Notes: generated from the sequence alone by a model not told the origin. Positions 32,202 through 40,844 are shown, numbered from the stretch's first letter. The stretch is 64,000 nt of DNA from G020354025 sp964621455 (GCA_964621455.1 CAZULW010000001.1:62001-126000), one strand, 5' to 3'. Numbers and translations are program-made.

Positions 32202-32959
32202 CAGCCTTCGTGGACCGCTGCGGCAAAGGCCCGCATGGTATCCTGGCCCTGAACGTGCAGGCTGCTCTCTCGCTCAAGGACGGTGCTGGTCACCACGAAC
32301 CGGGCACCCGCCCTGACCTTCCCGGCCGCTTCCTCGGGTTTGCAGATGCCGCCGCCAACTACCAGGGGGATGTCCAGCTCCCCGGCTACGCTGCGAATTA
32401 CCTCCTCGGGGACGGACCGCCGGGCACCGCTGCCGGCCTCCAGATAGACCAGGGACATACCAAAATACTGTGCTGCCAGGGCGTGAGCCAGTACGATATC
32501 GGGTTTATCCATGGGCAGCGGCTGGCTGTTGCTCATAAACTCCACCGCCGTGGGACTGCCGCCGGCCATGAGGAGGTAACCGGTCGGGATGACCTCCAAT
32601 CCCAGGTGTTTCACCATTGGCGCGGCCTGTACCTGCTCACCGATCAGATACTGGGGATTCCGTCCGCTGAGAAGCGACATGAACAGGATGGCATCCACCT
32701 GCCCGGTAAGCTGGTTGGAAGAGCCGGGAAAGAGGATCACCGGCACTTGTGAGGCCGCCTTGATGATTCTCACCCGCTCCTCAAAGCCGCCGTCCATGAT
32801 CAGGCTGCCACCCACCAGGATGGCGTCAGCACCCGACTCGTTCACGCAGGCTACCAGGTCATTCAGGTGCCCGTCGTTCTTGCGGTCGGGGTCGATAAGA
32901 ACCAGGTAGTTGGCCTTCTGGTATGAAAGCCGCTGCAGCAGGGACTGGAGGACGCTCAC
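32201..32959 (-). CDS. Geranylgeranylglyceryl-phosphate synthase family (GGGPS/PcrB-like)
   Basis: A 252-residue TIM-barrel prenyltransferase. Conserved stretches: 'YLVLIDPDRKNDGHLND' (~18-34), 'ADAILVGGSLIMDGGF', 'VILFPGSSNQLTGQVDAI', 'IPTGYLLMAGGSPTAVEF', 'YLEAGSGARRSV' and 'PLVVGGGICKPEEA' (phosphate loop). It joins a polyprenyl diphosphate to sn-glycerol 1-phosphate, the first ether-lipid step of archaea; group-II homologues occur in FCB bacteria. 'MSLLSGRNPQYLIGEQVQAA' is the segment that sets prenyl length in this group. The GTG at 32959 overlaps the gcvPA stop (GTGA). Confidence 0.88.
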   Translation of the reverse strand: MSVLQSLLQRLSYQKANYLVLIDPDRKNDGHLNDLVACVNESGADAILVGGSLIMDGGFEERVRIIKAASQVPVILFPGSSNQLTGQVDAILFMSLLSGRNPQYLIGEQVQAAPMVKHLGLEVIPTGYLLMAGGSPTAVEFMSNSQPLPMDKPDIVLAHALAAQYFGMSLVYLEAGSGARRSVPEEVIRSVAGELDIPLVVGGGICKPEEAAGKVRAGARFVVTSTVLERESSLHVQGQDTMRAFAAAVHEG

Positions 32960-34320
32960 GAAGCCGCCCGTCCCAGGAAATCGACCAGGCGGTCCATCTC
33001 CGCCCGGGTTCGCTTTTCGGTTACGGCCAGCTGCAGCAGAACTTCCCCCTGCCACGTAACAACGCCCATGAAAAAGCCCTCCTTCTCCGCTTTAGCGCGC
33101 AGGTCCCGTGCCGGAATGGGGGTTCGTACCACAAATTCTTTTACATAGCCAAAGCCGAAGGGCAGCTCGAAGCCCGGGAGCCCGGCAATGGCCCGGCCCA
33201 GGTACTGGCTCTTGTCGAAGCACAGCCCGGCCAGCTGTTGCAGGCCTTCCCTGCCCAGCAGGGACAGGTAGACCGTCGCCCAGAGGGCCATGAGTCCCTG
33301 GTTGGTACAGATATTGGAGGTGGCCTTCTCCCGGCGAATATCCTGTTCCCTGGTCCGCAGCACCATGACAAACCCCGGCCGGCCTTCCCGGTCAACGGTA
33401 CGGCCAGCGATGCGTCCCGGAAGCCGCCGGATGTACTTCTCTTTGGTCGCCATCAACCCCAGGTAAGGACCGCCGTAGGAGAGGGGAATCCCCAGGGACT
33501 GCCCTTCGCCGACATACACGTCTGCGCCGGCGGCACCGGGGCTTTCCTGGACGCCCAGGGTAAGGGGATCAGCGTCGGCAATGAGGAGCGCCCGCCCTGA
33601 GCCTGACGAATGGGTATCCTCGGTGACTAGGGTCTTACGCGCAGCGCCCCAGTCCTCTAATAGACCCAGCACATTGGGCGACTGGATCACCACCCCGGCC
33701 GCAGCTGCAGACTTGGCCGCCAGGTCATCCATATCAACCCGGCCGTTCCGGCTACCCACGGATACAATCTCAGCGGATCGGTTCTGGAGGTAGGTCTCGA
33801 TGACGGCCCTGGTATGGAGATGGAGGGTTTCCGGCAGGAGTATCTTTTCGTGGCCCGTTGCGCCGAGGGCCAGAGAACACGCCTCCGCCGCCGCTGACGC
33901 CCCATCGTACAGGCTGGCGTTGGCCACATCCAGACCACTGAGCTCGCACACCAGGCTCTGAAACTCATACATCACCTGCAGGGTCCCCTGGCTTACCTCA
34001 GCCTGGTAGGGTGTGTAGGCGGTATAGAATTCCGAGCGCCGGGCGATAGCTTTTACCACCTCGGGTGTATAATGATCGTAAGCGCCGCCCCCCAGGAAAC
34101 AGATCCCGGCAGCGGCAGGGCGGTTCATCCCGGCCAGGCGGTTGAGTTCGGCGGATACCTCCAGCTCTGAATTGCCGGGACCCAGCCCCAGCTCCCCTTT
34201 CACGCGCAGTTCAGGGGGAATGATCTTGATCAGCTCTTCAAAGGACCGCACTCCGATGGCCTCAAGCATCTCTTGTTCCTCGGCGTCGGTGGCCGGCATG
34301 TAGGGGTGCGGCTGGGTCAC
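32956..34320 (-). CDS. gcvPA: Glycine dehydrogenase (decarboxylating) subunit 1 (GcvPA)
   Basis: A 454-residue alpha-type half of the split P-protein. Typical segments: 'MLEAIGVRSFEELIKIIP', 'FLGGGAYDHYTPEVVKAI', 'YTAYTPYQAEVSQGTLQ', 'DVANASLYDGASAAAEA', 'ATSNICTNQGLMALWATVYL'. The catalytic PLP lysine is on the other subunit (GcvPB), which is not in the window. Around residues 228-246 an insertion ('RKTLVTEDTHSSGSGRA') interrupts 'LLIADADPLTLG'; the matching DNA contains the CTGAGC/TCGTCAGG motif of a local intergenic repeat. GTG start overlaps the gcvH stop (GTGA). Confidence 0.94.
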   Translation of the reverse strand: MTQPHPYMPATDAEEQEMLEAIGVRSFEELIKIIPPELRVKGELGLGPGNSELEVSAELNRLAGMNRPAAAGICFLGGGAYDHYTPEVVKAIARRSEFYTAYTPYQAEVSQGTLQVMYEFQSLVCELSGLDVANASLYDGASAAAEACSLALGATGHEKILLPETLHLHTRAVIETYLQNRSAEIVSVGSRNGRVDMDDLAAKSAAAAGVVIQSPNVLGLLEDWGAARKTLVTEDTHSSGSGRALLIADADPLTLGVQESPGAAGADVYVGEGQSLGIPLSYGGPYLGLMATKEKYIRRLPGRIAGRTVDREGRPGFVMVLRTREQDIRREKATSNICTNQGLMALWATVYLSLLGREGLQQLAGLCFDKSQYLGRAIAGLPGFELPFGFGYVKEFVVRTPIPARDLRAKAEKEGFFMGVVTWQGEVLLQLAVTEKRTRAEMDRLVDFLGRAAS

Positions 34321-34694
34321 GAAATGAGGTCCCTGTACACGGCGGCGGTGAGGAGCTCGTCCACCTCGCCGGGGTTGGAAAGCTTGACCTTCACCAGCCA
34401 GCCTTTACCATAAGGATCGTTGTTCACTTTTTCCGGGGCATCCTCCAGATCGGTGTTGACCGCGATGATCTCACCGGAGACAGGCATGAACAGGTCGGCC
34501 ACAGTTTTCACTGCCTCTACAGTACCGAAGGTATCCCCCTGGCTAAAGGTATCTCCTAAATCGGGGAATTCCACGAAAATAATATCTCCCAGCTCGCCCT
34601 GGGCAAAATCGGTGATGCCCACGGTAGCTGTGTCGCCCTCCAGCCGGGCCCATTCGTGATCCTGGGTGTAACGCAGATCATCAGGGATGTTCAT
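34317..34694 (-). CDS. gcvH: Glycine cleavage system H protein
   Basis: A 125-residue lipoyl carrier. The lipoylated lysine is Lys63 in 'FGTVEAVKTVADLF'. 'YTQDHEWARLEGDTATVGIT' and 'NNDPYGKGWLVKVKLSNP' complete the family pattern. It shuttles the methylamine group between P, T and L proteins during glycine breakdown. It starts within the 3' end of accC (4-base overlap) and overlaps gcvPA, so fatty-acid and glycine genes are read together. gcvT and lipoyl ligase are not in the window. Confidence 0.97.
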   Translation of the reverse strand: MNIPDDLRYTQDHEWARLEGDTATVGITDFAQGELGDIIFVEFPDLGDTFSQGDTFGTVEAVKTVADLFMPVSGEIIAVNTDLEDAPEKVNNDPYGKGWLVKVKLSNPGEVDELLTAAVYRDLIS

Positions 34695-36052
34695 TCGGGT
34701 TCCTCAACCGGTTGATACTGGAATGACTCAAGAAAGGCGGTGGTAAAGCGGCCCTGGCGGAAATCGGGGTCCGCCAGCACCTGCTGGTGAAAGGGGATGG
34801 TGGTGGGGATACCCTCGATGACGAACTCCTCCAGGGCCTGCTGCATCCGGTTGATGGCCGAGTCCCGGGCGGTGCCGTGTACGATGAGCTTGGCTATCAT
34901 GGAATCGTAGTAGGGCTGCACATGGTACCCGGCATAAGCGGCGGTGTCCACCCGCACACCCATGCCCCCGGGGACGTGGAAGCTGGTTATCAGGCCCGGC
35001 GAGGGACGGAAATCATTGGCTGGGTCCTCGGCGTTAATGCGGCACTCGATGGCGTGTCCCCGCAGGTTGGCCGTCTTCACCCAATCCGGCATGGGAATAT
35101 CGGCGTGAATGCCGATCTGGGTCTTGAGCAGATCGATCCCGTAGACCATCTCCGTCACGGGGTGTTCCACCTGGATACGGGTGTTCATCTCCATGAAATA
35201 AAAGTTGCCCTTACCATCCAGCAGGAACTCCACCGTGCCGGCGCCGAGATATTTTACTTTTTCGGCGGCCCGGACCGCGGCCTTGCAGAGCTTTCGCCGT
35301 AGCGCTTCGTCCACCGCCGGGGAGGGGGATTCCTCGATCAGCTTCTGATGCCGCCGCTGAATGGAACATTCCCTCTCGCCCAGGGCTACGGCCTTGCCGC
35401 TGGGATCACCCATCACCTGCACCTCAATGTGGCGGGGATCGGTGATGAATTTTTCAAGATACAGATCGCCGTTTCCGAAAGCACTCCGGGCTTCATTCTG
35501 GGCCTGAATAAAAGCCTCGGGCAGCAGCTCCGGGCTTTCCACCCGACGCATTCCCCTGCCGCCGCCACCGGCCGAAGCCTTGACCATCACCGGGTACCCC
35601 AACTCCTCTGCCTCCCGGATCGCATCCTGCACATTCCGAGTAACCTCCCGCGAGCCGGGCGTGACGGGTACCCCGGCCTTCATCATGGTTTTCCTGGCCT
35701 CCGACTTGTTACCCATGAGGCGGATTGTCTCAGCTCTGGGCCCAATAAAGGTGATGCCGTGGTCTTCGCAGATGGAGGCAAACTCGGCGTTTTCCGCCAG
35801 GAATCCGTATCCGGGGTGGATGGCGTCGGCATCGGTAAGCTCGGCAACGGCGATAATGGAGGGAACATGGAGGTAGCTCCTGCTGGCCTCCGGGGGACCT
35901 ATGCACACCGCCTCCGTTGCAAACCGTACATGCAGGGCCAACTCATCAGCGGTGGAATAAACCGCAACCGTAGAGATGCCCAGCTCGTGACAGGCCCGGA
36001 TGATGCGGAGGGCGATCTCCCCCCGGTTGGCGATGAGGACCTTCTTAAACAT
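34691..36052 (-). CDS. accC: Acetyl-CoA carboxylase, biotin carboxylase subunit
   Basis: A 453-residue ATP-grasp enzyme that carboxylates the biotin of AccB. Landmarks: 'FKKVLIANRGEIALRIIRA' at the N-terminus, 'GNKSEARKTMMKAGVP', the glycine-rich loop 'KASAGGGGRGMRRVES', 'GERECSIQRRHQKLIEES', and 'FMEMNTRIQVEHPVTEMV' (catalytic Arg/Glu). The ATG at 36052 matches the conserved start; an in-frame TTG 30 bases upstream is less likely. It lies about 75 bases downstream of accB. Confidence 0.96.
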   Translation of the reverse strand: MFKKVLIANRGEIALRIIRACHELGISTVAVYSTADELALHVRFATEAVCIGPPEASRSYLHVPSIIAVAELTDADAIHPGYGFLAENAEFASICEDHGITFIGPRAETIRLMGNKSEARKTMMKAGVPVTPGSREVTRNVQDAIREAEELGYPVMVKASAGGGGRGMRRVESPELLPEAFIQAQNEARSAFGNGDLYLEKFITDPRHIEVQVMGDPSGKAVALGERECSIQRRHQKLIEESPSPAVDEALRRKLCKAAVRAAEKVKYLGAGTVEFLLDGKGNFYFMEMNTRIQVEHPVTEMVYGIDLLKTQIGIHADIPMPDWVKTANLRGHAIECRINAEDPANDFRPSPGLITSFHVPGGMGVRVDTAAYAGYHVQPYYDSMIAKLIVHGTARDSAINRMQQALEEFVIEGIPTTIPFHQQVLADPDFRQGRFTTAFLESFQYQPVEEPE

Positions 36053-36127
36053 GCCCCGGATCCCCGACCTGCAAGAGATCAACTACCGGGTCAGATAAAA
36101 GGGCGGACAATCCTGCCTGGACCAAAT

Positions 36128-36577
36128 TCAACTCGGATCTACGACAATGAGGGGCTGGTTGAACTCTACGGGCGAGGCGTTTTCCACCAGAACATCCACC
36201 ACCGTGCCACTTACGTCGCTTTCGATCTCATTCATGATCTTCATGGCCTCGATGATGCAGATCACTTGGCCGACGGAAATCTTATCACTTATATTGATGT
36301 AGGGAGGCGATTCCGGTGAGGCCGCCCGGTAAAAGGTGCCGACAATGGGCGCATTAATTTCATGGTGCCGGGAAGTATCCTTCACCGGCTCAGGCGCAAC
36401 TGCTCCCGCGGCAACAGCGTCCGGCTGGTCATCGCCGACCCTCACAGTAGAGCTCGGCGGGTTGGACGCATCTTTGGTAACCCGGATCTTGCGACCCCAC
36501 CAGGTGGAAACCTCCACCTCGTGGACCTTGCTCTGTTCGACAATAGCGATGATTCCTTTTAATTTCTTCTTGAGCAT
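36128..36577 (-). CDS. accB: Acetyl-CoA carboxylase biotin carboxyl carrier protein
   Basis: A 149-residue BCCP. The biotinylated lysine is Lys113 in 'IIEAMKIMNEIES'. An N-terminal helix is followed by a Pro/Ala-rich linker (~38-75), and the C-terminal ~75 residues are the biotinyl domain with the thumb-type insertion ('YRAASPESPPYINISD'). It begins 35 bases after efp, giving the common efp-accB-accC order. It carries carboxyl groups to the transferase (AccAD, not present here) for fatty-acid synthesis. Confidence 0.96.
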   Translation of the reverse strand: MLKKKLKGIIAIVEQSKVHEVEVSTWWGRKIRVTKDASNPPSSTVRVGDDQPDAVAAGAVAPEPVKDTSRHHEINAPIVGTFYRAASPESPPYINISDKISVGQVICIIEAMKIMNEIESDVSGTVVDVLVENASPVEFNQPLIVVDPS

Positions 36578-36612
36578 AACCTCCTCTGGTTGGTTATCGA
36601 CAAGTGGGACGG

Positions 36613-37182
36613 TTATTCCTTCACACGCTCGATATAACGTCGCTCCCTGGTGTCGATTCGGACGATTTCCCCTTCATCCACGAAGAGAGGCACCTGGACC
36701 ACCACGCCGGTCTCCAGGGTGGCGGGTTTGTTGCCGCCGGTGGCCGTGTCTCCCCGAACCCCAGGCTCGGTCCGCATCACCCTCAGGTTCATATGCTGGG
36801 GGATGCGCACTTCTATCGGATCATTCTCGTGGAAGGCAATAGTCACTTCCAGGTTATCGACCAGAAAATCAGTGGCATTCCCCACCTGATCCGCGGTGAG
36901 GGCCAGCTCGTCATAAGTCTCATTGTCCATGAAGTAATAGTGCTGGCCGTCGGTATACTGGTAGGTAAGGTTGCGGGCCTCCACCCGCACCTCCGTCACA
37001 TTTGCACCAGCGCGAAAGGTCTCATCCACAACCTGCCCGGTGCGGATATTCTTCAGCTTGGTACGCACAAAGGCGGGCCCCTTACCAGGCTTCACGTGAA
37101 GGAACTCCACGATCTTCCACAGGCCACCCCTGTGATCCATGACCATACCATTGCGAAAATCTGCCGTAGTCGCCACCTGCAT
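36613..37182 (-). CDS. efp: Elongation factor P
   Basis: A 189-residue three-domain EF-P that relieves ribosome stalling at polyproline. The tip loop reads 'KPGKGPAFVRTKLKN' with Lys34 at the position that EpmA beta-lysylates in Enterobacteria, so a Lys-type rather than Arg-type EF-P is encoded; no epmA/B homologue is in the window. Domains 2-3 are regular ('YYFMDNETYDELAL', 'VQVPLFVDEGEIVRIDTRER'). It heads the efp-accB-accC-gcvH-gcvPA-GGGPS-xerD series. Several products in this window carry proline runs (for example 57462-57749). Confidence 0.97.
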   Translation of the reverse strand: MQVATTADFRNGMVMDHRGGLWKIVEFLHVKPGKGPAFVRTKLKNIRTGQVVDETFRAGANVTEVRVEARNLTYQYTDGQHYYFMDNETYDELALTADQVGNATDFLVDNLEVTIAFHENDPIEVRIPQHMNLRVMRTEPGVRGDTATGGNKPATLETGVVVQVPLFVDEGEIVRIDTRERRYIERVKE

Positions 37183-37347
37183 TCCGAAAACTAAATTATC
37201 GTTATGGAAAACGAAACAATTTAATCCCGCCCCCCATGGGCAATCAAGGAAGGGTTCTCAGGAGTTCCCCCGAAAAAGTGTAAAGTTTTACGTAATTTAT
37301 CCGATAACGAGTGGGAGTAATTGGGTCATTAGGAGATTTAGAAAGTC

Positions 37348-37376
37348 TTGACATTACGCTGAGGCGCAACAATATT
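37348..37376 (+). promoter_or_regulatory. Putative sigma-70-type promoter of the SprA-related gene
   Basis: TTGACA (37348-37353), a 17-base spacer, then AATATT (37371-37376). The ATG at 37400 would give a leader of under 20 bases. An AAGGA lies 14 bases before the ATG, which is too distant to be a standard ribosome site. Confidence 0.5.
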
Positions 37377-37399
37377 TCCAAAGGAACCCCGCTCCAGTC

Positions 37400-38176
37400 A
37401 TGGATTTGTCAGTAATAGCCATTCACCCCGTTGTCGTTTGGGCACAACAGCCCGGGTCGGGCCAGCCGTCTGAAGCGCCCAACCCCGCCTCTGGCGGGGT
37501 TGGCAGCGGCAACGCCGGTGGTGCACCTGGACCAGATCGCTATCGCGATACCTACGAGCCAACATCGGTCCCCGGCAACGATGGTGAAGCCGGCACTCAG
37601 CCGGCCACAGGTGCGCCGGAACGCGGTATGCCCGCCGGGGGCAAAGAGCCCCGGGAGGCGGGGGAATCTGGCACCACCCCTACTACTGAGCGCCCAAAAC
37701 CGCGCGGCGTTCCCAAAGGCGGCCCCGGCTCAATGGAGCTCACGCCCGATGAGAAAGCACTGGTTGAGGACTTGAAAACCGCGGACGCAGCAGTCAGGAC
37801 GCACGAGATGGCGCATATCATGGCGGGCGGCCAGTACATCATCCGCCGGGCCAATTTCGCCTTTGTCCTTGGGCCCGATGGAAAGCTCTACGCCGTGGGC
37901 GGCGAGGTGCAGATTGACACTTCCGAGGTGCCCGACGATCCCGAGGCCACGATCCGGAAAGCCCAGGCGGTGAGAAGGGCGGCCCTGGCCCCCGGCAATC
38001 CATCCCCCCAGGACCTGCGGGTTGCCGCCGAGGCTACCCGGATGGAGTTCGAGGCCCGCATGGAACTGGTCCGCCAGAGGGCCGAAGAAGCCCTGGAACA
38101 GGCCGAGGAATACAACCGGGACGGCGAGACGATAACGCTCGAGCCTGAGCCTTTTCTCCTTAATCTGTTCGCGTAG
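37400..38176 (+). CDS. SprA-related family putative metalloprotease
   Basis: A 258-residue protein. The N-terminal ~115 residues are Pro/Gly/Thr-rich and disordered after a short hydrophobic start ('SVIAIHPVVVWAQ'). Residues ~120-235 match the SprA-related family (PF12118): 'DLKTADAAVRTHEMAHIMAG' contains HExxH, then 'FVLGPDGKLYAVGGEVQIDT', 'DPEATIRKAQAVRRAALAPG' and 'PSPQDLRVAAEATRMEFEAR'. Proteolysis is predicted from the motif but has not been generally shown. An AACCCCGCC/GGCGGGGTT palindrome lies inside the low-complexity part at 37481-37501 and encodes 'NPASGGVG'. It stands alone on the plus strand. Confidence 0.8.
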   Translation: MDLSVIAIHPVVVWAQQPGSGQPSEAPNPASGGVGSGNAGGAPGPDRYRDTYEPTSVPGNDGEAGTQPATGAPERGMPAGGKEPREAGESGTTPTTERPKPRGVPKGGPGSMELTPDEKALVEDLKTADAAVRTHEMAHIMAGGQYIIRRANFAFVLGPDGKLYAVGGEVQIDTSEVPDDPEATIRKAQAVRRAALAPGNPSPQDLRVAAEATRMEFEARMELVRQRAEEALEQAEEYNRDGETITLEPEPFLLNLFA

Positions 38177-38480
38177 TTTCCCCGATACATTGACCGGCAA
38201 CGACCAGGCCCCGCTTCCTGCGGGACTAGTCCCGCCTTCTGGCGGGGCCCCGCCCGGCTATCTCCACTCTGTACGCGCTATAGACGGCGCGTGGTTCCCC
38301 GGTCGACACCGGACAACCCAGGCAATGGCTTTCGGCGGATGAACGCAGGCTGCCAATTTGACCTCAATGACCGCCCATCCTGAAAGGGAAACCTTGTCTG
38401 CCCCACCGGATGGGGGGATGACCCTGGCAGGACCGGCGGAGGGAAGAGAGTTACAGTAAGGCCAAGTAAATAGAGGAACT
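38177..38480. other. Intergenic region with two GC-rich hairpins
   Basis: After the SprA-related stop come CCCCGC-ttcct-GCGGG (38209-38224) and CCCGCC-ttct-GGCGGG (38231-38246), separated by ACTAGT. The second resembles the palindromes inside two coding regions (29715-29731 and 37481-37501). They could end transcription but lack a T run. Nothing else was recognised; the minus-strand frame across 38258-38512 shows no protein-like pattern. Confidence 0.55.
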
Positions 38481-38906
38481 TTAGGGATCGCTGAGTATTT
38501 CGGTGTCCTCACCGCTGGGAAGGTGCTTCAGGGCCTGATCCAAGAGAAAACGGGCCAGTTTGACTGCTCGTCTCTGATCCTCGGTGATATAGTTTATCAA
38601 GGCGAGCTGTTCCGGGGCGAGGGTCTCTTCGGTGACCGCAAGGGGGACACTGCTCTCCTCAGTAGGTGCGTAGGAAGTATCCACCCTGGGATCACTCTGT
38701 CCTGCCAGGAGCCAGCGGGGCGAGACCCCCTGTTCACGGCACACCTTTTCCATCATATCGAGGGGGGGGCGCTGGCGATCATTTTCATAGGCGTTGATGG
38801 TTTGCCGGCTCACGCCTAGCATCTGACCAAATTCCTCCTGAGTGAGCTTGGCCGCTTTGCGAATCTGCCGGAAACGCTCACCAAACTGCCATGTAAAACT
38901 GATCAT
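38481..38906 (-). CDS. XRE-family helix-turn-helix regulator
   Basis: A 141-residue protein with an N-terminal Cro/CI-type HTH (residues 9-62): 'FRQIRKAAKLTQEEFGQMLG' then 'VSRQTINAYENDRQRPPLDM', and 'VCREQGVSPRWLLAG'. The C-terminal half is acidic with a helix 'LINYITEDQRRAVKLARFLL'; no metal or ligand site seen. The gene is isolated, convergent with the SprA-related gene and divergent from the PAS remnant. Targets unknown; the AT-rich promoter region immediately upstream could hold its own operator. Confidence 0.85.
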   Translation of the reverse strand: MISFTWQFGERFRQIRKAAKLTQEEFGQMLGVSRQTINAYENDRQRPPLDMMEKVCREQGVSPRWLLAGQSDPRVDTSYAPTEESSVPLAVTEETLAPEQLALINYITEDQRRAVKLARFLLDQALKHLPSGEDTEILSDP

Positions 38907-39138
38907 TTCACTACGTAAATATTATTGATACACTACACCAATTCATCTTACATTCCGCGTGGAGTTGATATATTACTAATATTTGAAACATCCACTCCCA
39001 AACACGCAATTGATGGGAGAATATAGGGATATTTTTGTAAATAACCAAAAAATACATAGAATTTTTTCTGCACAAATAGTATATGTTTTATTTATATATA
39101 ATTTGATTTTATTTTGTTGGCACACAGTTATCGGTCTT

Positions 39139-39437
39139 CAGGTCGCACCGCGGGCAGCCGACATGCTGGGCTATACCATCCCGGAGCTGCAAGATTTGAC
39201 CATCGGCGCCATCATTCCCGGGGAACGGGAAGCCCTGGTGCAGCTCGCCAGCGAGAGAGTCCGGATAAGGAAGCGAGCCATACCCGGGAAAACGTCTGCC
39301 GCCCCAGGCAGGGGACAGATATCCCGGTGGAAATCTCCGCCTCTCTGCTCCCCATACCCGGTCAGCCCCGGATATTGACCTTGATCCGGGACATTACCGA
39401 GCGCAAACGATTATCAAGGTTCTCAGCGAGGAACTGA
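39139..39437 (+). pseudogene. Frameshifted PAS-domain remnant
   Basis: Two frames together read a PAS domain. Frame one gives 'QVAPRAADMLGYTIPELQDL' and 'IIPGEREALVQLASERVRI'; from about 39290 the continuation is in another frame: 'RQGTDIPVEISASLLPIPG' and 'ILTLIRDITERKRLSR', the classical PAS end before a linker. Neither frame makes a complete protein and no kinase, GGDEF or HTH follows. About 200 bases upstream are strikingly AT-rich. It appears to be a broken sensor gene. Confidence 0.7.
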
Positions 39438-39483
39438 AGCCGGGTTGATTCGGAACAGCCATCAAGGGCCGTAACGAATCCAG

Positions 39484-40842
39484 TTAGCTGGGAGGCCTCC
39501 TCACCAGAATACGTTCTGCGGCTTCCCGGTCGCCTACCTTGGCGTAGAGGCCCGCCAGTCTTTTACGCAGTCCCTCGTGGTCGGGTTTATCCTCGAGCCA
39601 GGCCCTGTAGTGGGCGATGGCCTCCTCAAAGCGCTGCAGCTTGAGGAGGGCCACACCCCCCATCTCACGGAGGTGGTCCGGCGGAGGCTGTGGCAGGTCA
39701 GCCAGAACAGCTACCAGTTCCTCCCAGCGATTTTGTTGGGCAAGTGAGGAAACGAGCATCTCCCACGTTTCCTGACTGTCTGGCTCCAATGCGAGGCATT
39801 CCCTCAAGACCTTTTCCGCTGAGGCATGGTCTTCGACCGAGAGGTAAAGCTGTCCCAGGCTGTAGAGCACGTGCTGTCGGGGGATAAGGACATCTTTCGG
39901 TAAATTGCTCCGGGAGCCCCCTGTCCCCCGCTGCGAAAAGGGCTGGACTTTCTCGAGGTATTCAATCTGACCGCGGACATTCCCCCGCGACCGCATGACC
40001 CGGTACATGATAAAGTTGCCGCTGGTTTGCCGCCGGGTGACGGCCAGGGATTTGCGGGCATAGGTCTCAGCGTCATTTAGCCTATCCATATGCCAGCAGG
40101 TTTCAGCGAGGGCGTTTAAGAGGGTGGCGACCGAAGGTCCTGTAAAGGCATCGATTTCCAGCGCACGGAGATAGGCCTGAAGTGCCTTTTCATGCCGGCC
40201 AAGCAGAGCATAGTTTTGCCCTAGAGTATAGTGGGCATAGGCCGAATCCGGCTGCTCCTGGACCATGTTATCCAGGAGAACCTGGTTGCGTTCCAGCTTA
40301 GCCCGCATCTGATCCTCGTCAAGGGTATAACCGAAGTGCTCCAGGACCACATCAGAGGGCTTTTCCACCCCCCTGGCGGCCTTCAGGCTGGGATGGACCT
40401 GCTCGTGGATACGGCCGGAAAAGCGCAGCCGGGGATGCCTGGAAAAAAGCCGGTGGGACATTGACAGGGTGTAGCTTTGCTTGTCCACCTGGAGGTTCCG
40501 GATCTGAACCTGATAGATGGTGGGGCGCCGGGGCGGGGTAAGTAGTCGTTTAAGAGGCTCAATGGAGGCCGGCATCAGCCGCTCATCAGCATCAAGCCAG
40601 AGGATCCAGTCGCCGGTGGCGTGCCGGATAGATTCGTTACGGGCGGCGGCGAAATCATCCATCCATTCAAAGTGATGAACCTGGGCGCCGAAAGATGTGG
40701 CGATGGACACCGTGTCATCGCTTGAGCCGGTATCTACGATCACCAGCTGGTCGGCCACTCCCGCGATACTATTGAGGCATTCCGGCAGCATCCGGGCCTC
40801 GTTGCGCACGATCATGCAGACCGACAGCGTTCCCCTGGCCAT
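39484..40842 (-). CDS. GT2-family glycosyltransferase with C-terminal TPRs
   Basis: A 452-residue protein. Residues 1-~220 form a GT-A family 2 domain: 'LSVCMIVRNEARMLPECLNS', 'VIVDTGSSDDTVSIA', the metal-binding 'WLDADERLMP' (82-91), and 'HRLFSRHPRLRFSGRIHEQV'. Residues ~230-450 are TPR helices ('YAHYTLGQNYALLGRHEKAL', 'HVLYSLGQLYLSVEDHASAE'). GT2-TPR proteins such as SunS-like enzymes can glycosylate polypeptides, so a protein acceptor is plausible. It is the last gene of the glycan cluster that starts at 47191 and directly follows the degenerate GT2-like gene. Confidence 0.85.
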   Translation of the reverse strand: MARGTLSVCMIVRNEARMLPECLNSIAGVADQLVIVDTGSSDDTVSIATSFGAQVHHFEWMDDFAAARNESIRHATGDWILWLDADERLMPASIEPLKRLLTPPRRPTIYQVQIRNLQVDKQSYTLSMSHRLFSRHPRLRFSGRIHEQVHPSLKAARGVEKPSDVVLEHFGYTLDEDQMRAKLERNQVLLDNMVQEQPDSAYAHYTLGQNYALLGRHEKALQAYLRALEIDAFTGPSVATLLNALAETCWHMDRLNDAETYARKSLAVTRRQTSGNFIMYRVMRSRGNVRGQIEYLEKVQPFSQRGTGGSRSNLPKDVLIPRQHVLYSLGQLYLSVEDHASAEKVLRECLALEPDSQETWEMLVSSLAQQNRWEELVAVLADLPQPPPDHLREMGGVALLKLQRFEEAIAHYRAWLEDKPDHEGLRKRLAGLYAKVGDREAAERILVRRPPS

Positions 40843-40844
40843 CG

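Noticed and set aside
38258..38512. 84-codon minus-strand frame overlapping the XRE regulator end
   Set aside because: No recognisable pattern, no ribosome site, and it spans hairpin-bearing spacer DNA.
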